DNA of 64,000 nucleotides from assembly GCF_902686445.1 (NCBI RefSeq), contig NC_062220.1, positions 115,678,643 through 115,742,642 on the forward strand. The letters run 5' to 3'. The notes beneath the pieces were generated by a model. It did no database searches and was not told the DNA's origin. It saw only the letters and a list, made by a program, of their open reading frames with translations. Every line of letters begins with the position of its first letter. The stretch's first letter is position 1. The stretch comes from Sciurus carolinensis (Eukaryota > Chordata > Mammalia > Rodentia > Sciuridae). Below are positions 11,546-25,700 of the stretch, piece by piece. A program made the translations under genes and the position numbers.

Positions 11546-13656
11546 CAGGAGCTCACTATGTTGTCCAAGGCTGATCCTGCTGCCTCAGCCTCCTGAATAC
11601 CTGGAACTTTGGGCGGGTACCACCAACCATGCCTGGCTTAGACCAGTTACTATTTATTTCTTTCTTTATTTGGTACCAGGGATTGAACCCTGGGACACCT
11701 AATTCCTGAGCCACATCCCTAGTCTGTTTTTTAAAAATATTTAGAGAAAGGTCTTGCTAAATCGCTCACTAAGTTGCTGAGGCTGGCTTTGAACTTACAA
11801 TCCTCCTGCCTCAGCCTCCAGAGCTGCTGGGATTTTAGGTGTGTGCCACCATGCCCAGACCACTTAACTTTTGAGGATATTTCTCAAATTGAGTTTCTCT
11901 GTCTTTTTAAAATTGGATTTCTTTAGTTTCTCTTCATTATCATTCATTATTCAAGTTATGCATTTTGGGCAGAAGTGATTCAGTTTTGTTAGTATATCAC
12001 ATCAGAGGACACATTAATGTTGATTTGTCCCATTACCAGTGATGTTAATTTTTATTAACATCATTTAACTGGTTATTTAGCTGATGTGTCTCATTTATCC
12101 ATTATAAAGTAACATATAATATAAGTATTTTGTAGGGAGATGTTTCTCTGGCTCTTTTTCTTTCTTATTTTAATTAATTTATCTATCTATCTATTTATTT
12201 ATTTTTTTGAGACAAGGTCTTTATGTTTGGCCCAGTCTGGTTTTGAACTTGTGATCTTTCTTTTGCCTTGTAGCTGGAATTAGGACCAACTTGAGGTATT
12301 TTTTGAGACTGTTAATATTCTATTCCTTATGAAACTGCCACCAACTTGTTTTTGCATCTATTGATGATTTGCGAATGAATCAATTATTAGTATTACGGTT
12401 CCTAGATGATGATTTTCTAATTATCTCCTTCTATTAGTTCGTATAAAGTTTTCCTTATTCCCCCATGTATTTATTTACATCAATATTAATTTATGAATTC
12501 CAATTTTATTCATTGATTTTTAATCTATTACTGTTCAAATTGTCCCAAATCTGTCCTGTAGTCTTTCAAGCTAGTTTCTTTGTACTTTTGATAGGTCTCC
12601 ATCAGTTTATTTGTTTCTGTTTTTTGTTTTTGCTGGTACTGGGGATTGAACTTGGGGGCACTCTACCACTGAATTATATTCCTACTCCTTTTTTTATTTT
12701 AATTTTGAGAGAATTTCACTAAGTTGCTGAGTCTGACTGTGAGCTTGTTTTTTTTCCTACCTCAGTCTCCCTAGCAACTGGGAATGTAGGTGTGCACCAC
12801 TATACCCAGCTTTCCATCATTCTTCGAATACCTCCTTATTTTTTGACCAAATAAGATTTCCATTCTCATCTTCTATTTTCCTTACCCCGGACCTGGAAAT
12901 CAGCCATATCTCCAAGAGCCCTGGTTCCTTCTATGTAAATGTTGCAGAATGATACTTTAGAGATATCTGGTCTCTAGGTATGCTCATTGTTAATGTGTTA
13001 TTGTTTCTAGGTACTTTCTAGGGGCAGAGCTCTGCCATGCATTTTTTTTTCGAAATCACAAGTTCATGGTGATACCTTCAATTCCATTCCAGCACAACAG
13101 GGTCTGTGTCTGCCTTAGGCGATTTCTTAATGTTTTTGAGACAGGATTAAATATCAGACATTTAGCTGGGCACAGTGGCACATACCTATAATCCCAGCTA
13201 CTTGGGAAGCCGAGGTGGGAAGATCACTAGTTTAAGGACTGCCTTGGCAATTTAGCAAGATCCTATCTTAAAAATATAAAATAATAGCCTGACATCATGG
13301 TGCATCCCTGTAATCCCAGCAACTCAGGAGAATGAGGCAGAAGAATTGGAAGTTCGAGATTAGCCTCAGCAATTTAGTAAGGCCCTGAGCAACTTAGTGA
13401 AACCCTGTCTCAGAAAATGAAAAGGGCTGAAGGGCTGGGACTGTAGCTCAGTTTCAGAGCACTTGCCTAGTATGTGTGAAGCACTGGATTCAATCCTTAG
13501 CACTACGTAAAAATAAACAAATAAACAAATAGGCATTCTGTCCATATACAACTCTAAAAAATTTGTAAAAAAAATTATAACCTTAAAAAAAATAAAAAGG
13601 GCTAAAGCTGTAGCTCAGTGGTAAAGCATCCCTGGGTTCATCTCTAGTAGAATAAA

Positions 13657-13702
<46 letters not shown>

Positions 13703-16700
13703 ATACACGCACACATAGAAATATAAAATATATATGTATACACACACATAAATATGTGGCACATAAATATGTGTATACGTGTGTTGAGGACGTAGCTTAG
13801 TGGCAAAGCACCCTTGAGTTCAGTTTCTGGCACTGCAAAAAAAAGAAAGTTAGAAATTTAGTATTTAGTAAAAGTATATGGTTTCCTTTTGATATCAAAG
13901 TGATATTATCTGAAAATTTTTCCTAATTGTTTTTTGTATAAAGCAACCTGTTTTTAATTTATAAATGATTCCCTTTAAAAGTGCATATTAAAAAATGTGT
14001 TAGACCTAATTACCCCACTGAAACCTCATGCTTTGTATTTCTAGAGCCTAACCAGGAGTACCAACCTCCAGTGCTTGCTAGATATTTCTTTCTTTCTTTC
14101 TTTTTTTTTTTTTTTTGTACCAGAGGTTGAACTCAGGGGCGTTTTACCACTGAGCTACATCCCCAGCCCTTTTTATTTATTTTCATTTATTTATTTATTT
14201 ATTTATTTATTTATTTTTTCCACATAAGGGAGTTTATTAAGCAAACAGAGTGTCTCCCTGCAGGGTAAGAGAGAAAATGAGAGGAAAAGAAAGGGAAAGA
14301 AAGGATGTGCGCAAGAAAGAGTGTGATGAGTGAGGAAGAGAAAGAAAGTTAGGGGGAGAGAAAAGGAAGAGAAAAAGGTGGCGGGGTAGCTACCGTGAAG
14401 CAGTTGAACTCCGCCAGACTAACGGGACCAGTAATGGAGAAGGATACTTGAAAGCTGACTGATGAACTTGAAACTTGAAAGCTAGGATGTTCACAGACTG
14501 ACAGTAGTTGGTTTATAAGAAACTCTTTTGTTCTCCAGTTCTTTCTGAAGCCTTCTCTCTCCTTCCTGCCTAAGTGACTGGGGCTGGTTTTGCAGGTGAG
14601 ATGTAAAAAGTCCATTCTCCCAGGGGCAGTCTTCAACTTCCAGACTTCCAGAGGCAGATGGTTTTCATGGACTTCATTTCCTCGATTTGACTGATTCCCC
14701 CATCTCTACACTAACTGCCTGTCCCCAATTCTGGCTTTATTCACCCCTCTAATTTTAGGAACTCCTTTGCTGTAGGGAAATGGGGCAATGACTGCTCTGG
14801 CTTCTTCGAGCTGGAAGGGGGCAGTGTGGGGCAAGCAATTTGGAGTTTCCTTTTTAGAAATCGGGTTAATCAAGGCATCCATGGTAGAAGTCTGGTTGGG
14901 AAGAGCAGGTTGTAAAGGCATCTGGGGATGGGTGCTTCTATGAGAGAAGAACAAAAAGACCTGAATACTGAAATGAGATTAATACAATGTAAATGTTGCA
15001 GAATCTGGAACATGCCAATGAATATCATAAAGATGACAGAAGTCAATAATTCCTCACCAGGGGGTGGAAGAACTGAGTTGTTCCCATAACAAGGCCTAGC
15101 AAAGGCTGGAGAGGACAAGGCCTTTATTTGGGAACTTTAACATTGTTTAGGTTATCAGGAATGTAAATGCAACATTTAAATCTTAATGTCATTGATGTAA
15201 AATATCCCTTTATTTGTATAACCTGTGTTTAGTAGAGATCTCTATACTTCTGTTACTCAGGGCTAGATAATCATACTAGCAAACATAGATTAAGCCTACC
15301 TGTGTAGCTTAGGAAGGTCTGTAGGCCTTAAACTAACTAAAAACTTCTGACTCTGGCAGTTTCTCTTGATAGTTATCAGGCACATTTGCCTAAGAATCTC
15401 TCTCGTCGCTTTTAGTCTTTATTCTAGTGGGCTAACACAGTGTACATTTTAACTTACATTTAACTATTATTTCTTTTAAATGCCCAAGAATGGCTATATT
15501 TTGGTTTTTACTGTTTTGCTAGGTGTTTAAGATCAAGCTGGTCAAAGTGACCTGTTCCTGTCTGTTAAAGAGTCAGCTGAGTTCCCACAGGGGTCACTCA
15601 TAGAGAACTTAAGAGCAGCTTCTTAGCTCCATTAGTGCCACTGGTTAGGCAGGGTCTTCTCAATGAGGTGGCTCCCCTTGGAAGCATTAGGGGTGTCTCC
15701 CTTTTTCCATGACCCTCCTCTGCAGCAGGTGCATTGAGTGGCTTTTCATCCTCCAGTGGCCTCATCAATCTCCTTGATCAGGAGGTTGTGTGACCCACCC
15801 AGAGTTGCAAAGATCCTTAGAGAAGTCCTCTTGTTCCCTGGGTTCAGGCTGACTTTGAGGGCAAGACCCAAATATGAACTTTTCTTGACCTTTGTATTTA
15901 ATCTCAATCTCTAAGTTTGGTCTTAACCATCAAGCAAGTCAGTCTCACCAGTCATAAAGTAAGAGTACTGGGCTTTAACTTCAATGTCTATGACTTTACA
16001 GTTATTTACCCCCTTTTACCTAATTGGGGTCTACATTATCTGTCCTATAGGTGATGGCTTACTATTTCAAGTTAATTTACAGTGTACTTCTGCAAAATAT
16101 TAATCAGGCAACAGTTAGAATTTACAAGGAAAATACAAAATGGAATCGCCAACAGTAAAACATTCAGTTTGTGCAATAGCTATCTTGAATTTTGGCCGAG
16201 TTATGTCCCATTTGAGATCACAGTAATCTTTACAACAAACATCAAACTTTTGAACACAACTTTAAATGAGTGAAAGTCAGGCTTACTTTGGAGCCATTCT
16301 AATGTGCGGCAGGGTTGTGAGGCAGAGCCTTATCTCAGGTAAGGCGGGGCTTTTCCTGAAGCTAATTTTTTCCTCTTTGCCATGACCAGCATGACCAAAT
16401 TCTCAAGTTCAGTGAGGGGCAAAGGAATATTAGAAAATAAAGGTTTATAAACACAGATTTTGAAGATTAAGCTGAGATCAGATGGAACTCTGTTCTCTGA
16501 TGGAAATGCAGATTTAAAGAGTTATGTAAGCATTATTCTTTGTTTTCAGGAAAGTAACAGACTAGGACATTAACGTAACTTTTTTCAGAGCTGCAAAGTG
16601 CAGGACTGGGGAGATAGCTCAGCTGGTAGAGTGCTTGCCTTGCAAGCACAAGGCCCTGAGTTCGTTCCCCAGTACCAAAAAAAAAAAAAAAAGAGCTGCA

Positions 16701-19700
16701 AAGTGCAATGTTAGGAACTCTGTGTAGCTCTCAAAGAAGTCCACTGTCCAAAGTCATGAGGTCAGAGACCCCAATCTCAATCACTGTTGTCCCATTTTTG
16801 CTACTGTGCATTACACACTTTCTTAAATGTCATTTTAAGAAGTTTACATATATTGACACCTGAGTCTATAGGAACATTAGTTAACACAACTTAACATTAT
16901 ATCTAAAACATGAATCAAAAAAAGACTGAGAGAGCTTTTAACTTTCCTTTTGTGTGGCAAAGTGGCAAAATGCTTTCATGTTTCACGATATTAACCTTTA
17001 AACAAATCAGGTTCTCACTAATTTTTAGAAATACATTTACATTTAAATTTCTTTTATCTCAGTGTAACAAATTTTACATATACCCTATTGATGACAGGTC
17101 CTATAATAGAACATTAAATAATAGGTTTACCATTACAAACAAGTTTAAATTTTCTGCCTTAAAGGCTTGTATACCTGGAAAATATGAACACATTTAATAT
17201 ACAAAGAATAATGTTTTTAAGTATGTTACTCCATGGAATAACTTTGTAAATTAATTAGCTGTCTCTAACAAACATGTTTGAGTAATCCTGTACGTGTCAA
17301 CTCTAATTTACTCATCTTATTGTAAAAAAAACTAAGATATTAGATAAATGTAAAAAAAAAAAGATGTTAGACAAGTGTAAACAGTATTTGCCGTCTCTTT
17401 CCTGTTGAAGAAAAGTCCTAGACAAATTGATGTTACCCAATTTAAATTGAACCTTTTTCAATTACGCGAATTAAAAATATTTGGATCCATTTTTAAAATT
17501 TTAATTTTTATACGCACTTATATTTAACACAAAAGTAAAGGCCTTGTAATGCTTATCTCCATTGCAATGTAATAGATGTTCAAAAATAACTCTAGAGTTG
17601 GATAAAAAGAACTGATCAAAAATCATTAACTTAGGTATGTAGGATTAAAACTGAGCTCAAAAATATAGCATTTATTTTCGAGTTTGCAGGAAGAGCATAG
17701 AAGCACAAGAAAGAAGAGACTTGAAGATAAGGAATCCCTTTTCATCTGCCCGCTTGCTCACGGAAGCTGTGTGCTATTACGCAGAGGAATTTTGATGGCT
17801 TTAAACCGGGGGTCAGGCGAAGGGTTCCCAGGGTTGAATCTGCCAAATTGGAGACTGATACAGCCGAGTCTGTGACCCGGCCTTTCCGAGGCCAGAGTAG
17901 TCACACAAGCATCAATGTGGGGCCAGGCAAAAGCCGAGAAGAGTTGAGGACCTGATATCAGGGTTTTCAAGTACAAGCGCGAGATGAGCCTCAACCCTGA
18001 GAGAGAATCTCCACCACAAAATCAGGAATCCACCTGGCAGATAAGACAGACTGTAGGGGCCAGCTATAACTATAAAAGTTGTGGCTGGGGGTACCCCCAC
18101 CCTTCAGCTGCCTCGAAGGTCCCGGATAAATTGGCCTAGGGGAACCACCAATCTGAAGTCCGGTGATGAATGCAGAGCAGGACGTCCAGGCAGAATGGAA
18201 GGTGACGCTGTGTTCGGGGGGCACTGGGGCTTAGATGGGTTCCACTCGCTTAAGAGACAGTGGAAGGACCCATCCAAGTCACAGTACCAATGTAAGGGAT
18301 CCCACGAAAACCACACCGGACACGGGAAATCACATAAGGGAGTTTATTAAGCAAACAGAATGTCTCCCTGCAGGGTAAGAGAGAAAATGAGAGGAAAAGA
18401 AAGGGAGAGAGAAAGGGCGCACGCAAGAAAGAGTGTGACGAGTGAGGAGGAGAAAGAAAGTCCCCAGCCCTTTTTAAATTTTTAATTTTGAGACAGTGCC
18501 TTGCTAAATTGTCGAGACTGGCCTCCAACTTGTGATCCTTCTGTCTTAGCCTCCTGAGTTGCTGGGATTATAGGCTGGCAGTGCTGTGCCTGACCGACTG
18601 CCAGTTATTTGTGATACAGATGTGGAGGCCTTTTGTCCTTGAACATAATTACTATTTAACTTTGCTTATATTAAAAGATATTTGTATCATATAACAGTGA
18701 TAATTTTTTTCTCTCTCCTTTCCTTCTCTATTTCTCAAATTTAAGATCTTTTAGGGATGGTTTGGTTAAGAAACCTTGTTCTCCAAAGTCACTATCCACC
18801 AAGAAGTCTTCTGCCTTCTTTGGAATCCAGAGAAAGTTACCCGGAACTAGTTGTCCAGTGCAGTATCCTGCTTTACGTTCTTGGACCCGACGAGGCCGGT
18901 TGAGAGAACTTCACATCAGGTGAGCTTGAGTAGTCACCTCCTTACAGGGACTTCTCGCTATTTCTTCCTTCTTGGCTAAAATGAGGGAATGATTCTTACT
19001 TTTCTATGTCAATTAATTGGAGAACTTGATGCCTGCTCTTCCTAGTGAAACATTTAGTAAAAAGGATATTTAAGAATCTACAGCAAAACATATGTCTTTA
19101 TTTTCATTCGTGTTCTCCAGTTGTGGCCCACAAAGTGTAAGTTATGATTCTTCAAGGAAAGGTCTAAACATGGCCTATGAAAAATGATTATTTTCTGCTA
19201 TTTTTTTTTTTTTTTTTTGGTACCCAGGATTGAACCCAGGAGTGTTTAACCACTGAGCTACATCCCCAGCCCTTTTTATTTTTTATTTTGAGACAGGGTC
19301 TCACTAGGTTGCTTATAGTTGCACTAAGTTGCTGAGGCTGGCCTCGAATCTGCAGTCCCCCTGCCTCAGTCTCCTGAGCTGCTGGAATTACAGGTGTGTA
19401 CCACTGTGCCTGGCTCATTTTGTGCTATTCTTCACTAGGTATTAAAAGGCATCATTTATTCATTCAACAAAAATTTACTAAGTACTTACTCTGTCAGGTG
19501 TTATGCTATATTCTGAACATTGAAGGTGAATAAAACCTGAACTCATAAGTTTAAAATCAGATAGGCTTGATAGACTGTTAAGGCACAACAATAAAATGTG
19601 ATAAGTTCTATGAGCAGAGAAGGCATGCATGGCAAGAATAACCACACTAGTAAAGCTAGCAGTGTTTCTGGAGGAGTAGAGTTTAAGCTGAGTCCTGAAG

Positions 19701-22700
19701 GATAATGTAAGAATAAGTCAGATAAAGGGCAGGAGGAAGAGTGTTCTAAACTGAGCCTAGAAATTGACAAAAGAAACCAACTTTTCTTACATCTATATAA
19801 GCACTGCACCAGGTACTGGGAATACTATAAGATACAGTCCCTGTTGTCAGGAGCTCACATTGCAGAGGGAATGACAGACATTCTGTGAACCGATAGCTTT
19901 GATGTGTTATAACATTACATAAGGCATTTGAACAGACTGCTGAGAGTACCTATCTCCTCACTCTGTTTGAGTTGGGGAAAGTCCAGGTTAAGTGGACATT
20001 TGCTAGGCATTTTATGGAAGAAGGATAATATGAACAAAATGATTATCACGTACTTTTTCTTCAACTTTGAAGTCTTTCTCTATTGACAAAATAGATTATA
20101 CTCAAAGTGTTTTTTAAAAATAATCTGAGCTGTTATCTTATATTTAGAAGACCCTAAAGGTTCCTTTAGAAGACTTCTGTAGCTGATAAATAAATTCAGC
20201 AAATTGGCAGGATACAAAGATTGATAGCTTTTTTATATACCAATAATGAATCCACTAAGAAAGAAGGCAGGAAAACAATTCCATTCACAAAAGCTTCAAC
20301 AAAAATATATCTCGGAATAAATCTAACCTAGAGAGTGAAAGACCTCTGTAAGGAACATTACACAACACTGAAAAATGAAATGAAGAAGACATTAGAAGAT
20401 GGAATGACTTCCCATGCTCATGGGTAGGCAGAATTAATATTATTGTAATGAACATGTTACCAAAAATGGTCTATAGATTTAGTGCAAAATACCAGCGATA
20501 TTCTTCACAGAACTAGAAAAAACATTCTGAAATCCATATGGAAAAACAAAAGACCAGAATATCCAAAGCAGTCCTGTGCAAAAAAGGGAGAAGCTGTAGA
20601 CATCACAATGCCCAATTTCAGATTATAATACAGAGCCATAGTAACAAAAACAGCATGGTACTGGCATAAAAACTGACACATAGGCCAATTGGACTAGAAT
20701 AGAGGACACAGAGACAAACCCACATAGCCCCAGTCATTCAGTTTTTGACAACAATGCCAAAAAGATATTGGAGAATAGTCTCTTTAACAAATGGTGCAAG
20801 GAAAACTGGATTTGAACGAATGTAACTAGATCCTTATAGCTCATCCTGTACAAAAGTCAACTCAAAGCGGATTAAAGATCTAGGCTTAAGATCAGTAATT
20901 TTGGAACTGTTAGAAGAAAACATTGGAGAAATACTTCCATACAGAGGTCCAGGCAGTGATTTCCTAAATAGGACTCCTATAGTTCAGGAAATAATAAGTG
21001 TCAATAAATGGGAAATCATCAAATTAAAAAGCTTCTGCACAGCAAAGGAAATAGAAACAGGAATAAAGTGCTCACACAATGGAGCAAATCTTTGCCAGCT
21101 ACTCTTCTGACAGAGGATTAATATCCAGAAAAAAATATATATATATATATATAAACAACCAAAAGACAAGTAACAATTCAATAAATAGACAGATGAACTG
21201 AATAAACGAACAGATACTTTTCAAAAGACAAAATACAAATGGACAACAATTATACAAATGCACAGCATCTTTAGCCAAGTTATGGAATCAGCTTAGGTAT
21301 CCATCACCAGACAAGGGGATAAAGAAAATGTGGTTTATGTCTTCAATGAAGTTTTATTCAGCCTTAAATGGGAACAAAATTATATTATTTGCAGAAAAGT
21401 GGGTGGAATTGAACAGCATCATATTAGGTGAAATAAGCCACAAGCCAGACTCAGAAAAAGCATACTCTTATGTTTTATCTCATATGTAGAAGCTAGTGGG
21501 AAAAGAAGCAGGTTGGTGGTGGAGAGGAAGGATTTCAGGAAAGAAGGGAGCCCAATAGGATAAAAAAAGAAGATTAAGGAGGGAGAGGAAGGAAGGATAA
21601 GGGGAAGTACTGGGAAGTGAAATTGATCAAATTACATTTTATGCATGTACCAAAATGCCCCAAAGAAACTCAACATTTTGAATAATTAATATATACCAAT
21701 AAAAAAATCTTGACTTTAGCTTTATAAATTTGTTTCCTCTCATGTTCTGTTTGATGCAAGATTAGCTATGATAATCACTTTTGATTCATAGTAGTGTCCT
21801 TCCCCTGGGATTAAAGTTTTCTCTCATAAACCAAATGGAGTTATAATATGTATATGTGCTTGCTTTCCTTCTTTCAGATGTGTGGCCAGAAAGTTCTTGT
21901 ATTTGTGGATTCGAATGACATTTGGAAGAGTATTTCCATCTAAAGCCAGGTAATATTAGCTCAGAATACCACATTTCTGTTGAACTCATTCTAGGCTTTT
22001 TTTGTTTTGTTTTGTTTTTTGAACATTTTTTTAGTTGGCCACAGGGCTAGTTCTTGATTTATTTTTATGTGGTGCTGAGGATCGAATCCAGGGCCTCACA
22101 TGTGCTAAGCAAGTGATCTATCACTGAGCTACAACTCCAGCCTTCATTCTAGGTTTTTATTTCCTATTAAACTTCTATAAAACCTTTATTATGTCTTATG
22201 TTGTTACATTCCTCCACTGTGCCTCCCCAGCCTCATGGAGCCAGAATAGTGCCTAATATAATAAGCATGTGATGGTAACTTCGTGCATATTAGTTGACTG
22301 GACAAATGCATGCAGGAGGGAACTAGGATGGCTATAACCTCTCTGGGAAAAAAAGCGTTGCTGAGAGGTCATTTAGGGCATTGATGAGACTGACAGATTG
22401 ACTTGATCTAGGGAAAAAACCTGAAGAAAAAATTGGCATTGGCAAGAGAAGTGAAATTTTAATGAAGAGCAATTCCCCTGGCATATGCTATACATTATAC
22501 ACATATATATAGTGTGTGTATATGTATATGTGTATACTACATGTTTATAATATATATAAACTATACTTCGCATGGACTGCCACCACCTGCTACAGTTTTT
22601 GCTTACAGTCACTTTTAACTGCAGTGGGAAGAGCGAGGTATAAGAGGAGTCACAGGATGAGGAACACTGAGCAGGAGGCAGTGGGGATGGAGAGAAGGGG

Positions 22701-25700
22701 CCCATATGTGGGGTGTGTTTCAGAGGGAGAATTGGCAACCACTGAGAATACTTTTGAGTGTAAGAGAAAGTTTGACTTAAAGTGTCTTAAACAAATTGGG
22801 ATTTGCTTTTTCTTACAAGCAATCTGGAATTGACAGTTACTGGTATTGGTTTAGCTGTTCAGGGATGTCATCAAAGACTCAACTTTTAGCTGGGCATGGT
22901 GGCACATGCCTGTAATTCCAGCAACTTGGGAGGCTGAGGCAGGAGGATTGGAAGTTCAAGGCCAGACGCAGTAAATTAGTGAGACCCTGTCTCAAAATTA
23001 AAAAATGGACTGGAGATGTGACTCAGTGGTTGAGTGCCCCTGGGTTCAATCCCTAATACCACTACCCACCCCCCCAAAAAGATGCAACAACTCAACATTT
23101 ATTATGTTTGTAATTGACTATCCTTAACATTTTGGCACTTTGTCCCAGCTGACATTGCATAGTTCAAGATGTGTATTCCAGGGTCACATAGGAAGGATGG
23201 GAAAATAATGTTATTTTGATTTGTCTCTTTATCAGAAAAAACAAAAACAAAAACAAAAACAAAAAAAACCTTCTAGAAGTCCCTGGCTGCATTCTGATTC
23301 TGCTTCATTGGCCAGAACTTTGGCTTTGACTATCTTTAGCTACAGAGGAGGTTGGACATGAAATTGTTCCAACCTCTGTTAGGGGATGCTAGTGAAGATA
23401 TAGGGCCTTGGTAGTTCATGTTGGTTTAGCCAGTGACAGCTAACACTACCATACTACTGCATTATTTTAAAACATTCACATTCTCTTTATTTCTTTGCTC
23501 TTATGTGGTATGGGTTATAGAGAACAAATTATTGGACTAGAATTTAGGAGACCTGAGTTTTGGTTCTCACCCTGACCCTCATTGTCTGATCTGAAGATAA
23601 GTTATAGGTTTAGGCCTCAATTTCTTTTTTTATTTTTACTTTTATTATTATTTTTTGAAACAGGGTCTTGCTGGGTTGCTTAGGGCCTTGCTAAATTGCT
23701 GAGGTTGGCCTCAAGCTTGAAATCCTCCTGCCTTGGTCTCCTGGATAGAGGCCTCAATTTCTGAAATTAAAATGAGATAATGGAAATATTTGTTCTCTAA
23801 GTATCTGCCAGAATTAGAATTCTGATACTGTGTTGCCATTGGCCTGGAAACTTGATGGCAGTTTTATTTTCATACTGTAATCTCTTTCTCAGTAAATTGG
23901 GCTATTTATTACTTTGGGGAATGTTGTTTGTATTGATCTGTATTTTTTTGTTTATTTTTTCTGTACTAAGTTATTTATTTCTCACTTTTTTCCCTTTAGT
24001 ACTGGGGATTGAATCTAGATCCTCAAGCATGCTAGGCAAATACTCTACCATTGAGCTACATATTCCAGCCCTTTTTATTTTATTTTGAATAGGGTTTGAG
24101 GCCCAGGCTGGCCTCGAACTTCTAATCCTCCTGCCTCAGCTTCCTAAGTGACTGGTATTACAGGCTTGTGCCACCACTGCTGGCTTTATTTCTCACTTTT
24201 AGAAATGTCAGAGGGGAGTGGGCTAGGTTGTAGCTCAGCGGTAGAGTGCTTGCCTACCATGTGTGAGTCACTGAATTCCATTCTTAGCACCGCATATAAA
24301 TACATAAAATAAAGGTCCATTGACAACTTTAAAAAAAAAAAAAGAAAGAAAAAGAAATATCAGAGGGTAATGAACTACTCCCAGAAACTGAAGAATAATA
24401 CCTTTATATGCTTAGAAGGATGTTTTAACTTTTATGAGTAGAATCGTTTTTATCATTAATAAGTTGAGCTAAAAGTACCATTGGATTATTAAGGCAGAGA
24501 TAAACTCTGTTTCCATATATAAGGCAGTCTTAAATATATTGATCTATTTTTATTTTTTTAGTGGATTTTTTTTTTCTTTCTTTGTACTGGCAATTGAACC
24601 CAAAGGCACTTTACCACTAAGCTACATCCCTAGCCCTTTTTTTTTTTTTTTAAATTTTGCAACACGGTCTTGCTAAGTTGCTCAGGATCTTCATAAATTA
24701 CTGAAGCTGGCTTTGAGTTTGCAATCCTCCTGCCTCATCCTCCCAGTTCACTGGGATTAGTGGTATGCGCTGCCACCTGGCTTGATCTCTTTTTCTGAAA
24801 GAAGATCTGAACAAATGTTTCCGTTTTGGGAAGTAGACCAAATAGTCATGTCCACTCATAGTATTTAACTCATAAATATTACTTCCTCATTCTTCCTACT
24901 GGACTTGCTTCCTATTTTCTTCAGAAAAGAGAAGCAACAGAAGAGACTCCTTAAATTCTCTGTACTACATCTACCCACTGCTAGCATCTATAGCCAGAAC
25001 TGGCACACAACCATTCAATACATAATAGTAGAAATTCTTTTTCTGTTGGCAGAGAAATCTTGGATTTGTGCACAGTAGTCCACTTGAGCTTACCCAAGGC
25101 CATTACTCCATTACTGTTTTTTTCCTCTTTTCTATGTTATTAATTTTCCCATCTTTACTGGATCATTTCCATCAGCTCTTGTGTTCTCTTTTCTGGAAAA
25201 AGAATAAAATATAATCTCTTCAACGATATTTTCTCCTGCAACTACTGTTCCATGTATTTGCTCCCAGGTATATCAGATCTCCTAGCCATAATCAGTGTTT
25301 CCAGTACTTCTTCTTTTAATCTTTAATAAATCCATCCCATAGTACTGCTACCCACCATTACACCAAAATATATATATATATATATATTTTTTAATTTTTA
25401 ATCTTGGAAACACTGCTTTTTAGGTTTTATTAAAATATTTTTTATTTTAACAGACACATTTTGATTCATTGTACACAAATGGGGTACAACTTTTCATTTC
25501 TATGGTTGTACACAATGTAGATTCATACCATTCATGTAATCATACATATATATAGGGTAATACTGTCTGTTTCATGCTACTGTTTTTCCATCCCCACACC
25601 CTCCAACCTCTTTTTCCTCTATCCCATCCAAAGTTCCTTCATTCTTCTCTTCCCTCCTTAACACCGCCCCCCCCCCCCACGTTATATATTATGCACTTAT

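Larger units (their letters stand above)
14176..18460 (-). mobile_element. Retroposed class-I-like ERV transcript (R-U5...U3-R-polyA)
   Basis: Read on the minus strand it starts at 18460 with a 130-base block, continues through about 40 bases to a primer-binding-site-like sequence (18273-18290), runs about 4 kb, and ends with a second copy of the 130-base block (14221-14348). A former poly(A) tail, now (AAAT)n, follows at 14176-14219. AATAAA lies in the repeated block 12 bases before the tail. The unique sequences next to the two blocks differ, as expected for R-U5 at one end and U3-R at the other, not for two LTRs. The 16-base duplication TCCCCAGCCCTTTTTA (14160-14175 and 18461-18476) and a TTTTT/A target point to L1-driven insertion. 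No open gag, pol or env frame is recognisable. Confidence 0.8.
14103..18596 (-). mobile_element. B1-ID dimer SINE split by the retroviral retrocopy
   Basis: The reverse dimer begins at 14103 (T run, gtaccagaggttgaactcag) and reaches ccccagccc at 14169. It then resumes at 18461 with tccccagcccttttt and continues through the B1 part to about 18596. Removing 14176-18460 and one target copy restores one continuous SINE. Confidence 0.9.
5705..18745 (+). other. SFI1: SFI1 intron 2
   Basis: About 13.0 kb. It contains ancient antisense L1 pieces, many SINEs, a foldback structure at 10916-11376 and the large retroposed retroviral transcript at 14160-18476, all listed separately. The stretches 5705-5955, 6565-7270 and 13850-14100 show nothing recognisable. 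The acceptor is TTTAAG at 18740-18745, with the pyrimidine-rich tract TTTTTTCTCTCTCCTTTCC around 18706-18724. Confidence 0.7.
18920..21877 (+). other. SFI1: SFI1 intron 3
   Basis: About 3.0 kb. It holds a reverse B1-ID dimer (19200-19412), an old L2-like segment (about 19440-19900) and a sense-strand L1 3' fragment (about 20170-21705). About 18925-19195 and 19900-20170 show nothing else. The acceptor CTTTCAG ends at 21877 after a good pyrimidine tract. Confidence 0.75.

Noticed and set aside
13657..13698. (TG)n and other microsatellites as regulatory elements
   Set aside because: Ordinary simple repeats attached to SINE tails. No reason to assign function.
18081..18350. Open frames of 70-92 codons in the ERV leader as a gag gene
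   Set aside because: They overlap on both strands and show no recognisable capsid or nucleocapsid motif.
14221..18460. Ordinary provirus with two LTRs
   Set aside because: The terminal repeats are only about 130 bp, the flanks next to them differ as U5 and U3 do, there is a tail, and the target duplication is 16 bases, not 4-6.
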